Assembly (NCBI RefSeq): GCF_000150275.1
Contig: NW_002060946.1
Span: 3,509,035-3,573,034 of the forward strand
Direction of reading: 5' to 3'
Origin: Trichoplax adhaerens
Lineage: Eukaryota; Placozoa; Uniplacotomia; Trichoplacea; Trichoplacidae
Length of the DNA: 64,000 nt
Positions within the stretch are counted from its first letter, which is position 1. Each line of letters starts with the position of its first letter. Shown piece by piece: positions 1-13,526 of this stretch. Made by a program: the position numbers and the translations under genes. The notes under the pieces were generated by a model, which was not told where the DNA came from, made no database searches, and worked only from the letters and a program-made list of their open reading frames with translations.

Positions 1-737
1 CAAAATGATTGCTAGGTTGAGTATTTCCACGTAGCAAGTAGATACTGCTACTGGTTCAGCTATCATAGCCTAAAATAGAATGTCCATCGAAAAGGAATCT
101 TGAAAATCGCAACTCGATCACCATCAATCATGATGATCGAGATGGGTCGACGTGGCAATGCAATCCTCATCATCATATTACTGTAGTCAATCAATGGATT
201 AACGTGGCAGCCTACCACTGGCCTAGATAGTCATTGCTGCCGTCGAATTTGTAGATGGGATAGATAGAATATAGAAGAAGCGAGACGATGAAGAAGAAAG
301 GGATAGAGTACAATGGAGGCACTGTAACTAAGCAACATGGCGGCTAGAGTTTGGTCTATATGACGTAGACTATTTTAAGGAGAGGTATAGCCAAGTGTAT
401 GCTAAATTAAGATGGAAGGCAGCCAATTCTTTTTGCCCTAATGTAAATAACTTACTACTATACTTTCTGAATTGCATCAGTGGCTAGAGTGGCAAGTAGA
501 GACGGTAGCAATCGAGTAGTAGACCTACTCCAATTAGTAGCGTATAGTAACAGCTGGCTACAAGCAGTCGCGCAAGTGTAATTAAGTCTATACCGACGAC
601 GATCAAGTTCTTCATCGTTTCCGGCCACGGTTAATAGGATTGTCGAGCTTTTCCCACCACTAGGATTGGGGAGAAAAGCATTGAAGGAGGTCCTATAGGG
701 TTTTCTTTGCCCATTTTTACTACCTATAGTCGCCATC
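1..737. other. upstream flank of GLG1
   Basis: No convincing coding exon is visible here. The stretch presumably holds the GLG1 promoter and 5' UTR. I see no clear TATA box, and the minus-strand open frame across 458-799 overlaps the GLG1 start and resembles no family. Confidence 0.5.
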
Positions 738-3700
738 ATGAAGTTAATCAATCGCCAAAAGTGGATAGTAATTGTTTTACTTCTTGCTTGCACAAGCAAT
801 CGACGACATCATGTTCATGCAATGGATGGCCATGGCGATGATGATGCCAGCCAACAACATTCTAAAACGGTCGATAGGCACAATCAAGCAGCCGATGATA
901 ACCCTGCTGATGGTCAACATCCATTTCTATCGCATCCAATCGATCACAAGGCAAAATCGACAGCTGATTCGCAGGATAACAACAACGACGAGAAACGACT
1001 TCAACATTTACAAGGCGATAATAAGGTGGATCCACCATCCAAAAATGAGTTACCACTAGATGATAACGATATTCGAAAAGAAGTAGAAAGGAAGGAGAAG
1101 CAACCTCTAGCCGATACTAGTGTCAAACCTCATCCTCAATCCAAGGATGAGAATTCAAATGAAATGCAATCGAAAGACGAGCGATTCAAAAATGAGCAAG
1201 ATAACCCTTCCAGTGATAATAAGCAGAAAACAGCCCAACAGCATGATAACCCAGTCGATCAGAAGAATGCTCATCGCCTTGATTCTAACCATGCTAGCGA
1301 TAGTGATGGCCAGCAGGATCAACAGGAAGTTCAATCTCAATCCAAGGACAATCCAAAGGAACCGCAATCGAAAGACGAAGGACTAAAAAAAGTGGACCAT
1401 GATAAGCCTTCCACTGATAATAATGAGAAGAAAACAGCCCAACATCATGATAACCCAGTCGATCAGAAGAATACTCATCGTCCTGATTCTAACCAAGAAA
1501 GCGATGATGATGGTCAGCGGGATCAACACAAACTTCACTCTCAATCTAAGGATAATCCAAATGGACAACAATCCAAAGACGAAGGATTAAAAAAGGTTGA
1601 CCAAGATCAACCTTCCGCTGATAATAATGAGAAGAAAACAGCCCAACATCATGATAACCCAGTCGATCAGAAGAATACTCATCGTCCTGATTCTAACCAA
1701 GCGAGCGATGATGATGGTCAGCGGGATCAACACAAACTTCACTCTCAATCCAAGGATAATCCAAATGGACAACAATCCAAAGACGAAGGATTAAAAAAGG
1801 TTGACCAAGATAAATCTTCTGATGATGACCAAAAGGAAACAACCCAACATCATGAAAATCTAGTTGATAATAGTATTCGTCGCTTTAATCCTCCGCAAGC
1901 TAGAAGTGATGATGGCCAAGAGCAACAACCGAGGAAAGCCAACAACAAAATACCGCCTAGTGCCAAGGAATACACTAATACTGATACAAAGAGTAATCAA
2001 GTGAAAAAGGACAACTCCAAATCGCCACCATCTTCTATTAACGCTTTTAAGGAAGGCCATGAGTGTGGACGTGATGCTAAACGTTTTTGCTCATCCGACG
2101 ATAGGAATGCTTTGTCCTTGCTTGTATGCTTACAGACTGAACCTCGAAGGAATGTAAGTATTTTCTTAAATAAACTACTATCTTGCCAACAGTATACTCT
2201 ACAGATTGAATTAGCATCCATCAAAAAGGAAATCATTTCCGCTTTCCACTCATATCACATAAGTAATGCAGCCATCAGCCACGATCAGCATACCACTTGC
2301 ACTAAGTAGATTGGGATACAATCGTATCGTTGTTGATGGCTTGATCATTTCACCTTCTTAAACTTTTTTGCTATATCACTAATGTAAAGGACGCGAACTC
2401 GTACAAGAGTTCAATCGAGCTATTCAAGGATAGGATAAATTCATTTTTTGCCATGCTCTATATTCTACCACTTCGCCACGGAAAATGGAGTATAGACTGA
2501 TATAGCAATTGACAAAGAGATGACAAGAAATTGTGTTGGATAAAACCATATTAGATGACTTTAATCGATGTCGATAGTGCGTAATATCATAGACCTTGAT
2601 CAAAATCCTATCTTTCACTAGCCAACTAACTATATTACACTAGTAGTAATACCTGTTATTCGCAAGTAAATCACTCTGCTGTACAAGGCACATCATCTTG
2701 AAAAATTTCCATTCTATCCAAAATAGAAAGTTATGTCATAATGCTGTGTAGTACAGCACAACTATTACTGCGATATATCGATCGTTTCGACGGATACACT
2801 TTTCATTTTACGCACTTAACTTATTCCGCTACCAATGTCATTGATACAAAGATCCTCTTGAATATAAACATCATCATCGACTCTTCCTTTCCAAGTAGTA
2901 ACAATTACGGTACATTATATAATCGTAAAATAATTCCATTTGTATCTTCAATTTTCATGACAGTAGTAGACAATACAATTTCTTTTCGTTGACATTTCCA
3001 TCTTGTACTATTCGTGCCTTATTTTGTAAACAAGAAGATCGAATTGAAATAATTATGAATGATTACAGTCTATCGCTTGGATACTGCAAACTGTGCACTA
3101 CTCCCCCCATCTTTTTCAATATAGTTACGGTACATTCATTATACGATCACGCAATAATTGACTAGTATCGTCAATTTTCATTTTTTTTTTACCAACAATT
3201 TCTTTTCCTTCACCTTTTTATCATGTACTACTTAGGAGTAAATTCTATTGTACATTGAAGAATAGGATGAATGAATTTATTAATGATGATAGTCTACTAC
3301 TTGTACTTTTTTAACAATAAATTACGCAACATTATGGCTATATCATTATGGGATAGCTTCGCTAGTATAGTCAACTTTCATTTCCATTACCAATTCCTTC
3401 TCGTTGATATTTCAATCTTGATGCCGATCGCTATCTTGTAGTGCTCATGTTTTAGTTGGAAAAGAAGAATACAAAGTGTAAACGATGATCGCTAATCACT
3501 AGGATACGATGAGAAGGAGCAATGGATCGTATACCCGAGCAATGTTCTCGCTTTTGACGTTGATGTGCACCAATTTCATCGACGCTTAAGATATTATGTT
3601 TACTAGGATAGTAATCACGATTATACTGTAAGGAAGCCTATCCACATGAACTACTAAAAATTTCTAGTAGTCTATGCTATGCATACCTTGAGATCTTTAA

Positions 3701-6700
3701 AGTAGCTCTTACTACAATTTCTTTCCATTGAAAAGGAGCAACAGATCATAGACTCGAGCGATATTCTAACGTTTGGCTTGATGTATATCAATATCATTGA
3801 CACTGTGGATATCGCGTCTGTTAATGACTGGATTTATCGCATCGATTTTCGTCATGATCATGTCGTAAATTCTAAATCATAGCATGCAATTAAGTTGGTA
3901 GGCTAGTTTTGTAATATCCATTTCCATTTATTCAACAACATGCTACAATAGTTAGAATTTCAACCTACGCTCTATGAAGATATCATCAGTGCACACTTTT
4001 TATAGAGTGGTTATTAACTACAATAAATTCTGTAGCCTTGGATTACTTCAATAGTTCTAATTCATAGATCCACCTGTCGTATCCTTGTAATGAGTAACGA
4101 TTGAAGTAAAATGTATTACTTGCATACACAAATGATCACAGTTTTACAGATACGTCGACAATTACAGCAGTATATCAGTTTTAAATAATCGATAATTCGT
4201 TATAACATCTGTTATGTATGTATCTATGTTATTCATTCACACGATAGTTATTCCGGGAGCAGCTAGTCAAAATTAATCTTTTTATTTATCAATAACCTGT
4301 GCTTATATGCTTTCACTAATAGCACAACATGCCATCATATTACGCGAACTTCACTAGCTAAATTTAGGGCGATGATGTAGGCTATCTTACACAACTATAT
4401 GAAGAGTTACAAACGATTACATATTAATATTAAATCTTACATACTCATCTAATTTACTTTATAATTGTCATTACTTATTTTTACAATACCGTACATATCA
4501 GCATCCATCCTATTGTACATTATACATAAATTATTTTGGATGGCACATCGGTATTCAACAACAACGAGTTCCTGTCTAATGAAATACTAGGAAATAGTAT
4601 AATATTTTAAATTACTCTGTAATTGATTAATACCAGGAATACATTTTACGATAGAGCATCCAACAGTTCATGATTCAACTTTGAGAAATGTTTTATCTTT
4701 TTATTCCAATAGGGTCAAAAACTTTCTTCAGCTTGCCAAAAAGTAGGTCCTTCATTCACTATTAATTTGATATAATCATTAAAAAGTATGTAATACTATT
4801 GAAATCTTTGTTCTATAGAAATTATGGCAATATAAATTGACGTTAACAGAAGATCAACGTTTCGATCATGCAGTCACTGCAGCTTGTTCAGCTGCAATAA
4901 AAGTAAGTTAGATAAAAGTAAAGATTAATAACGTCGTATGCTAACACATTAACTGATCACTGTTCAAGCAGTTATGATACATTCTATATAGATATGGTGC
5001 AGTAAAAATATTAGCAGGCTATAAAACTATACTAAATGTGAACTATTATTAGCGTTATAACATTCTCATCTCTGTTACTGTATTTCTCTGCTAAAAATTG
5101 CCGGTTACTTCTGCTTTATACGGATCGAAAGTTTTTCACGATTATATTTATCTTGCACGACTGACGGTATCGTCATTTTTTCGGCTTACTGAAATTTCTA
5201 CATTGCTAATTCTACTTTTAATATATTTAGACAACCAATTGCGATAAAGATCACAGGTCTAAGGGTAACACTATTGGGTGCCTACTCCAAAATCGACTAA
5301 AAATCAACAATTATATGTGTATTCAGTTATTATTAAAATTACGAATGATTATCTTCACCAATTACAAATTCGTAAAGCCACTATTTAACGCATGCCGAGA
5401 GGATATGGGCACCACTGGATGTGGTAGTAACGAAGTTGTTGATAGTTTTGTAAGTCAACGTTTTTTTAGTCTGTCTTTTTAAATTTCATTTGAAAATAGC
5501 ACCTAATCAATATACCACATTCAACATGTTAATATTAGGGTGCAGTATCAAAAGGGGCAGTTATTAAATGTTTGCAAGATAAGAACCAACAGCTATCGAA
5601 ATCTTGTCGTGAAAGTGTCTTTAATGTCTCGGAATCTCAAGCTGAAGATTTTCGCCTCGATCGTGCATTTTATTCCGCCTGCTATCAGGATAAAAATAAG
5701 TTCTGCCGTAATGTACCTCCTGGTAAAGGTCAAGTGTACAAGTGCTTGATGCAAAATCAAAACGATCCCCTAATGTCGGAAGAGGTATTGCTCGCATATA
5801 CTGACGTAATCTTGACCGATGATAATCGATTAATTGTAATATACCAACTTTCTACAACTATGCATGATCATCAATCTATGTAGATAATACCTTCAAATGT
5901 TTGAATATTAAGAATAAATATACAGTAATTACAGCTAACTATTGGATACTTTAGACGAAAAATAATTCCCATACTGTATGTCGGCTATTTAAATCAATTG
6001 CATTTTAACTACTTTTAATACAAATGTTTAATGATATCAACTACTTATAGTGTAAAGCACAATTACGACGACGTGAAAGATTGGCGGCCTTAGATTATCG
6101 AGTGAGTATGAAGTATTGACGGATACCACGTTTTAATAGTTGTAAACTTTGCTAACAACTTAGAATCGTCTTACACTATAAAATAATGATATTATTGTGT
6201 TAATGTAATATTTCTATTTTTTACCTAAGGTTTTATATAGCTTCGCTTCTTCATGCCGTAATGATATTACAACACACAAATGCCATGTACATTTAACAAA
6301 GGAAGATGTAAAACCAAACAATGAAGTAACAGTAAAAAAAGTAATTGGTTTAGGAAGAGTTATCGATTGCTTAACAAATGCATCTATTAATGGTAATATC
6401 CTAATTAAAATTATCATCAAATTTCTGATCGCAGTTTTTCAATGATAATCGCTTATTAAAAATTTCATTTTTAGGTCATCGATTAGAAGGTCAATGTAGA
6501 ATTCGCGTCTTCCAAATGCGACGCTTACTTTTTTCACAATTTAGGCTATCCCTTCCTTTAGTTCAACAGTGTGGGGCAGATATAGTAGACGGATGTGACG
6601 AAAAGTCACTATCTGGTAAAGAGAATACTCTCACTTGTTTACTGAAAATAGCTCCTTTAGGAAAGTTGAGACCAGAATGTCTACGAGAGGTAAATACCTA

Positions 6701-9700
6701 TGGAAGCATCGATAAAAGATGTCTGTCCTAATAATATTCTCTGAGCTATATGAGGTCAAAATGTTGGGTTATAACCTTTTGAAAATTGGTGCAACTTTAA
6801 AAATAGGTTAGCCGATTTATGAAGAAAACCAATTTGATAGGGGACTATCGCGTCAGCAATGATCTATTTGCTGCTTGTCAGCCAATAGCTGATGTTGCAT
6901 GCAAAGAAATTGTTGACTACAGAAGGTAGAGTGTACTGTACATTGAGGCGTAGACTATCGATCATCTATACTTAGTGATTGCATAGAAAAATAAAAACGA
7001 ATTCTTTTTCCATTAAAATATGTATAGGAAACTGACATGCTTGATGGAGAAGAGAAATTCCAATATTATGACAGCTGATTGTCGTGACCATTTGCACTAC
7101 ATTTTATTTTTTATTTCAAGAGATATGAGGTGAAGTAACTGAAATTCTTGAATACTGTACAATCTGTATAACTTAAAGATTTATATTGTAAATCAATTTT
7201 GTAAGTAAGTTAGTGAAGCAGAAAAATTGATATCTGTATTTCGTAGGGTTGATCGACTACTGTTTCGCGTATGTTCGGCGCCTGTACAACAATGCGGTTA
7301 TTCCCTTCGTAAAAATTCTGATAGGATATTTTCTAGCCTGACATTTAGCTGCTTGTATAAGCAAATATTACATCCGGAAAAAAGCAAAGTAAATAGTAAA
7401 ATATTCAGGAAACAATTTTAACTCTCAAGTTAAACAGCAAATTACTTAGTAATATTCCATCTCATATTGCAGAATATTTCGAACGTTTGTAGTTCAATGG
7501 TTAAAAAAATTATGGTTCAGAGAGGAGATGATGTTGATTTACACCCTGAAATTCAGAATGCATGTCTTTCGGATTTAGGAAAGTTCTGTTTAAATAAAGT
7601 TAAACATGGGCAGGTATAGCGAGCAGATGTTTTTAGATATAGCTTATTGTATCCGTTAAATGTAACTTATATGCAATTAAAATGTACTTAAAAATTGATA
7701 ATCTTAAAAATCTAGGAAATAAAATGTCTTCAAACTAATCTTAAAAGCCTATCTAGCCAATGTCGTCGCTCAATAGGAAATTTTACTGTTTTAGAATCTG
7801 AGGTAAAATTACCGCAAAGAAGGGTATTTCATTTTACTTTGATCTAGCAATATGGTTATTTTTTATTGTGTGATCATTCTGCTATCTTGATATTTTTACT
7901 TTTAATGTGACGATAAAATCAAGTTTCACATTGTAACTGCCTTTCTCATTATTGACAGGATATTAGACTCAATGAAAATTTGTATCGTACTTGCCTTCCT
8001 GCTGTCAAAAGATATTGTTCGGTTTGCTGATATATTGCAGTAATAAATAATTTCCTCTGTTCTAGTACTAATTTTAACATTTCGAAACGTTTTAAATAAT
8101 CTCGGTATTAAAAATAAATTTTATACCTTGCTTTACTAAAAATTATTCACATGATTATCGTAATCCGGTAAAATATCTTATACCATATCTAAATCGTTAA
8201 CTTTTATATGTTGTAGGATGTAAAGAGGGCGCCTGGTAACATACTACGTTGCCTTATTAATAATAAGAATCAAGTCAATATGGAGAAGGAATGTAGGGTT
8301 GAAATTGAAGATTTTCAACAAGTATATGCTGAAAAAGTGACTTATATTATTATACAAATTTGAATAGCTTATCCTAAAGACCTTTAATCAACGTTAACAG
8401 GTTCGATTAAAGGATTTTAGATTTTCTGTGAGATTAAAAAGTTATTGCAAAACTGAAATCGAAGAGAATTGTCAAGGCATGAAATCAAGGTTATTAGCAC
8501 ATATTAGTAATTTTGTGAGCTACTTTAATTCATGAAGCTTTCAATGTCTATAAATAGGAGTGATATATTAACATGCTTGGGGAAGCTATATTCAAAAGGT
8601 AAAAGGAATAGCAAGAAACTGTCTAAAAAGTGCCGAGGACATTTGCATTCTGAATATTTCCAGCGGGTACTTGATTAATAGATTTGTTATTACAATTATC
8701 ATCTTTAGTGTAAACTTTACGGCGAATAGTGAAACTATTTGTAATTCTAATCTTCATTACTTTAAAGTCAGAAGATATCCGTTTAGATCCAGAGTTGTAT
8801 CGCAGCTGCAAGAACGATATCACACGATTCTGTGCTTCTGTGCAATACGGCGGTGCCGAAGTACGTATTAATTATTAAATTTATTATTAATCCGTACTTT
8901 TATTATAAAATATGCTATTTATGTGAATACACGTACAGGTGGAGCAGAGCATACTCAAATATTCAATTTTATGCTATACCACTTAAATATTATCAGGTTT
9001 TCGAATGCTTAAGACAAAATGACTTACATCTTTCAACCAGCTGTAAGAACCTATTGCGTAAACGTGAGGTATATGTTCTGTACAAGACAAAATATAGACC
9101 TGAATAGGAATCTGGATAAAGTACATAATGTGGTAATATTATAGTTGTTGTCACTTGTCGGTGACATCTAGTACTGTACAGCCGTTGGGATCTCGAAAGC
9201 TCCGTTTAGAGTCGCAAACGTGCTACCCACCGGCTACTTTACAGTACAGTTTACACAGCAAAGTGCTCGTTGGTAGTCCTGGTGAATCTAGATTTTGTAC
9301 ATTTTTGTAGAATTCTATATGGTGTGCTTGTGCAAGATTTAATAATTTGATGTAGTGAATTTGCAATGCAATAAACAATTTTATGTTCAAATTGCATTAC
9401 TTTCAGGTGTTAGAAATCAAACAGCCAAAGATTGATTACTTCCTAATAACGAATTGTAAGCTAGTTATCATGGTAAGATCAACTAATTTACCTCAATGTA
9501 CTTGTTGTTTTTGAGCTAGAGCTAATTTATATGATTAAATCAAAAGAAATTCTGTAAAGGAGTTCAAAGCGGTCCATCCATGTTGCAATGTTTGATTCAG
9601 AATAAAGATAATTCCGTAGTAAATGACAGGTAAACTATGACAAGATTCATAATTTATAAACTAAATCATTATACTAATCATTTTCGGACATGATAGGTGT

Positions 9701-11096
9701 AGAGCTGCAATAAAGCGCAGACAGATCATTGTATATGAGGGTATGCATTTATTTTTAATTCTTGAATAATTTTTAAACTATCATCCCATTCGAAGGGAGA
9801 AAACCTTTATTCAGCGTTTATCAATTCCTTTATCAGATTATAACCTGATTCCCGTACTAAAGACCATGTGCGATAAGGATGTCAAACTTCATTGCAGGAA
9901 AAATCACCCATCTAAAGGCTTGGCACCAATTATTAGCTGTCTTAGGAAACTTCTTTTAAAACATGTTAGAGAACCGTACAGATCAATGGTATAATTAGAT
10001 TATGTCCACTAATATTATTCTATTATTTATTTTTATCGTGTAGAAACTTTCCGGCGATTGCTCTACTGCAGTTAGACATTTAGAGGAGGCACAAGCTAAA
10101 GAATTTCAACTTGATCCCAATCTTCGAGCTATGTGTTACGTCGAGGTTATTAAAACTTGACAATCTATTGCTTAGTTTTTAGTTGCAAATCTGTAAAAAT
10201 TTGCAACTACTTATTTGCTTTAGGTTTCAACTTTCTGTCCGGGTACTAGACCAAACGAAATTAATATTTGCTTGAAGAGAAACTTTGGACTCATAAAAAA
10301 TCATAATTGCAGCTTGGTAATTTACGGATACATACATTTCCTATGTTAAATGCGTACAAGCTAGGATGTCTCGTAAAATTCTGAAATCTATGCTATTATT
10401 TTATCATTGTAATTAAGGAAATTATCCGAATTGTTGCCGAAGAAGCTGAGGACATCAAAGCTGATCCAGATTTATATAGCAAATGTCTTTATGATATCAA
10501 AAGACATTGTATAGATGAACTTGAGATAAACTCGCAAGGTATTAAATAAAGTTGTGAAAGCTTTCAGTTTTCTCATATGCATCAACGTAGTTTATCAAAC
10601 TTTTGATTTTATGCTTTTTAAATAAATCTTTCACTGTATTATTTCATTAATGCAGTGTTGGCATGTCTATGGAAAGCAAATAAAAGTCGAAAAAAATTCG
10701 ATCTTCAATGCAAGGCTGAGCTGGAAAAGAAAGCCAAACAATTATCAGAAATGAAAGAGGTGACCTAAATAATTGCCTTCGTTATTGTATTAGATGTTTA
10801 AATACGTTGTAGACTTAATCTATGTATGGCATAAGTTTTGTATGCTGTACAAAATATACTATCAGAACTAATATTCTACGTACAACATCATTTTCAATCA
10901 TTTATTTTAGGAAATATCGAAGGGCGAATATCAACAGCTAAATAATCTTGGTGATGTCGTAGGAGCTATTACTGAATCAGAATCGAAAAACTATTTAATT
11001 TTTGTTTTCTGTGGAATTATTTTGGCGATTTTTGTGGGAGGTCTTCTATTTGGGCGTATTAGTAAGCGTTTACCTCGGGCTCAAAAGAATGAGTAG
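738..11096 (+). CDS. GLG1: Golgi apparatus protein 1 (cysteine-rich FGF receptor / ESL-1 homologue), 28 exons
   Basis: Single-pass Golgi sialoglycoprotein; in vertebrates it binds E-selectin and FGFs and affects growth-factor trafficking. Exons: 738-2153, 4713-4742, 4819-4902, 5231-5449, 5539-5784, 6051-6101, 6230-6392, 6475-6689, 6807-6925, 7028-7129, 7247-7388, 7473-7613, 7716-7802, 7959-8021, 8217-8321, 8401-8489, 8558-8666, 8768-8860, 8997-9068, 9407-9472, 9547-9629, 9697-9740, 9837-9988, 10044-10145, 10224-10316, 10418-10538, 10656-10759, 10911-11096. Phases match at every junction, giving about 1498 aa. Residues 1 to about 25 look like a signal peptide. Residues to about 440 are a charged D/N/Q/K/H-rich repeat region. 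The rest is serial Cys-rich GLG1 repeats (C..D...FC...CL...C), for example SEDIRLDPELYRSC in exon 18. A transmembrane segment lies at about 1465-1485, followed by a short basic tail (GRISKR), as in vertebrate GLG1. Longer than human GLG1 (about 1180 aa) mainly through the N-terminal repeats. Intron 1 (2.6 kb) could hide an alternative exon. Confidence 0.93.
1155..1850 (+). repeat. in-frame 204-bp coding tandem repeat in GLG1 exon 1
   Basis: The block AAAGACGA(A/G) recurs at 1173, 1371, 1575 and 1779, spacings of 198, 204 and 204 bp (66, 68 and 68 residues). Each unit encodes a variant of SKDEGLKKVDxDxP, then KKTAQHHDNPVDQKN and a D/Q/H-rich stretch. The two central units are nearly identical, so the array expanded or was homogenised recently. 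Its regularity keeps the other frames open too, producing spurious ORFs on both strands. Confidence 0.9.
2770..3810 (+). repeat. decayed tandem duplications in GLG1 intron 1
   Basis: A roughly 200-220-bp unit is recognisable three times by TCAA(T/C)TTTCAT followed by an ACCAATT/CTTTTC/TTGA pattern, near 2947, 3170 and 3371. A second diverged pair (AAGGAGCAA...GAGCAATGTTCT-like) lies near 3515 and 3735. Copies are degenerate. No coding signal accompanies them. Confidence 0.5.
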
Positions 11097-11452
11097 AATT
11101 ATTCGTTATTGGTAAATCATGACTCTCGCTCAATATTAACAATTCTTTTATCAAATCCATACGATACACTGTGTACGTGCTCAGTTTTTTCATCAAGCAC
11201 TCCATATTGTTATAGTATAAAGAAAATTTTAAATGCAGTGATTATAATGATTTACCGCAGTCTCGCCAATTAACTGATAATATCGACGTTAATGTACTGT
11301 AAAGTTTACCTTCTATATATATACTACCAATTATAGCGTTGGCAAAGTATTAAATGTAGGTAAAGCAATATGAATTAACTGTACGTATGCTTAGCCTGAG
11401 CGTTGCTACGGCAGACACGCTTATGTAAATTTTAACGATTGTATTCATATGC

Positions 11453-11458
11453 AATAAA
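11453..11458 (+). promoter_or_regulatory. candidate GLG1 polyadenylation signal AATAAA
   Basis: Canonical AATAAA about 360 bp past the GLG1 stop codon, in AT-rich DNA. Assignment is by position only. Confidence 0.45.
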
Positions 11459-12448
11459 ATCTACCTTTTGCAGGTCCTTCCTTGTAGCCAAGCGTCGTTT
11501 ATTTGCCCATTTAATTCAATTTGAAGGCTCTTCTTTATGCTGTATTCAAATATATCTTGTATACCGTATAAATCAGTGTATGATAGATACGTTGATGCCT
11601 GAAGCTCTGTAATGATAATTATTAGTATATTAATTATGCATGTTCTGTAGACTAACAAGTCGAACTTGTATAGGTATAGATTACATAATTACAATGTATT
11701 TATGGATACAGATAGCTTGCTGAGATTGTATACTTTGGTCAGCCATCATGATAAGGGAAAATTAATACTTACCATAGTACTTACATTTACTGTTTTAGTC
11801 AGAACTTACTTGTTAATGTGACTCATTGATAATCGTACTGTATTCCGGTTGCGAGATACGTATGTCCACTTGCATAGTATAGTTGGAGGCGTTAATGCAC
11901 CAAATGATAAACAGTGCTAGCATATTGATGTCGTTGTACAGCATTCTTCACCTTCTTCTTCTGTACTCTTTTCGCGTTACCTTAAATATCGTCTCTTTGC
12001 TGGTTATGATATCCTTGAGTGGCTGTTAGTCTTGAATAAAGGGTTTGTATCCATATCTAAGTGATATTAAACAGAAATCCTTGTAATAATGGAGAGTATT
12101 AATGATGCACTAGTCAATCCATAACTACTAACTCTGTATAACTATTGCGTAGAACACACTCAAAAATTTCTTCTACATATACTCTAAAAAAGTAGCTCTA
12201 CGCTATTGCCTTTTGTTGATATTGCACACACCGTATCGTAGCTGACTGATGTAAATTAAAACCTTTATAAATAATTGCCATTGCTTGGCTAATGCATACA
12301 TTGATCATAGGCGTGTAACTGCATCACAACCACTAATTTGTGTATAAACATTATTTCCAAGTATTTAAAGAGTATCAAGATTTATTTAAGGTGTATTGTA
12401 TTGCTTTGCCGTCCTTCATGTAGGCGTACAGTATCATCGGAGTATGCT

Positions 12449-12470
12449 TTATTAATTAATTAATTAATAT
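12449..12470. repeat. ATTA microsatellite
   Basis: Simple run of ATTAATTA repeats. A similar TTAA/TTAATTA run occurs near 63421-63450. Confidence 0.85.
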
Positions 12471-12559
12471 ATGCAGGTAACTCCGTAGCAGTCAGTCATT
12501 TCTACATTGCATAAAACATAGGGTAAAGATTTGTTTTAGGTGGAGTATGTATAGCAATA

Positions 12560-12856
12560 CTTTTTTCTTCCCTCTATATAGTACCATTGCATTACTTTAT
12601 GTATTAATAATTATTTTTTTACCATTTATACCAACTTAATATAGATGAAGAGAACGGCTTAATGCCTTGGTGTATGTCAATAGTCAAGAATATCTGTGAA
12701 GCTTTTCCTTCTTTCCTCGATATAGTGGCATTGCATTATTTTCTGCATGAATAATTATTTTTTTTCACCCTTCATGCCAACTCGATATGGATTAAGAGAA
12801 CGGCTTGATAACTTCCGTGTATGTCAATAGTGAAGAAAATTTGTTAAGCTTTCCTT
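12560..12856 (+). repeat. diverged direct duplication, about 144-bp unit
   Basis: Two copies in tandem. Each begins with a CTT(C/T)CCTC(T/G)ATATAGT block (12567 and 12711), runs through ATTGCATTA and a GAGAACGGCTT block, and ends near GTATGTCAATAGT plus AAGCTTT. Many substitutions indicate an old duplication. Confidence 0.7.
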
Positions 12857-13526
12857 GTATGGAAAGCAAATATGCCAAAGGCGTCTTGACGGCAGATAAT
12901 AAACAGTATGATTGTTTGATAAGCCATTGGGATTGTACGTATATTAATAAATAATAAAAAGGTTTAGTTGAGCTAAAAGCGGTCAATCGCTGCCATCATC
13001 TATGAGTACTGTATATCCATTTTAGAAACGTATACCAGTTTGTTTTCGACTTGAGAGGCATTGAATAGCCCTCCACCAAGTTTCCCCTTACAAGTGGAAA
13101 GCATAAGTTTGATCGTATACAGTAATGCAAGTTTTGAAATGGTCGTTGAAAAAATATTAGCCACTGTTCTGTATTCTGGTCAATCATTTCTGATGTATTG
13201 GAGACTGCTTGATTTTTGATGAACTACACACTTGAGGTTCTACATGGCACAGTTGGATTAATTGAATTTGTGAGATTACAGAGAGAATGAAATTATTCTT
13301 ACCGATCAATAAGACTGTATTTGAATGGATAAGTTACAACATCCTGCTGATTTTGTTATTTTAGTGCAGTACATTTTTAGGCTACTGTACGTGATATATT
13401 TTATGGATGCATTGATAGAATAGAATATTAAGCTAATGAGCTCAACAATGGTACCAAGGTGCACATTGACCAACGGTTGGTGAAGCACCAATGTGCATTA
13501 TTGACGAGAGTCAATATTATGGCCTA

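Noticed and set aside
1120-1794. Additional open frames on both strands in GLG1 exon 1
   Set aside because: They arise because the 204-bp repeat has a period divisible by three and lacks stops in several frames.
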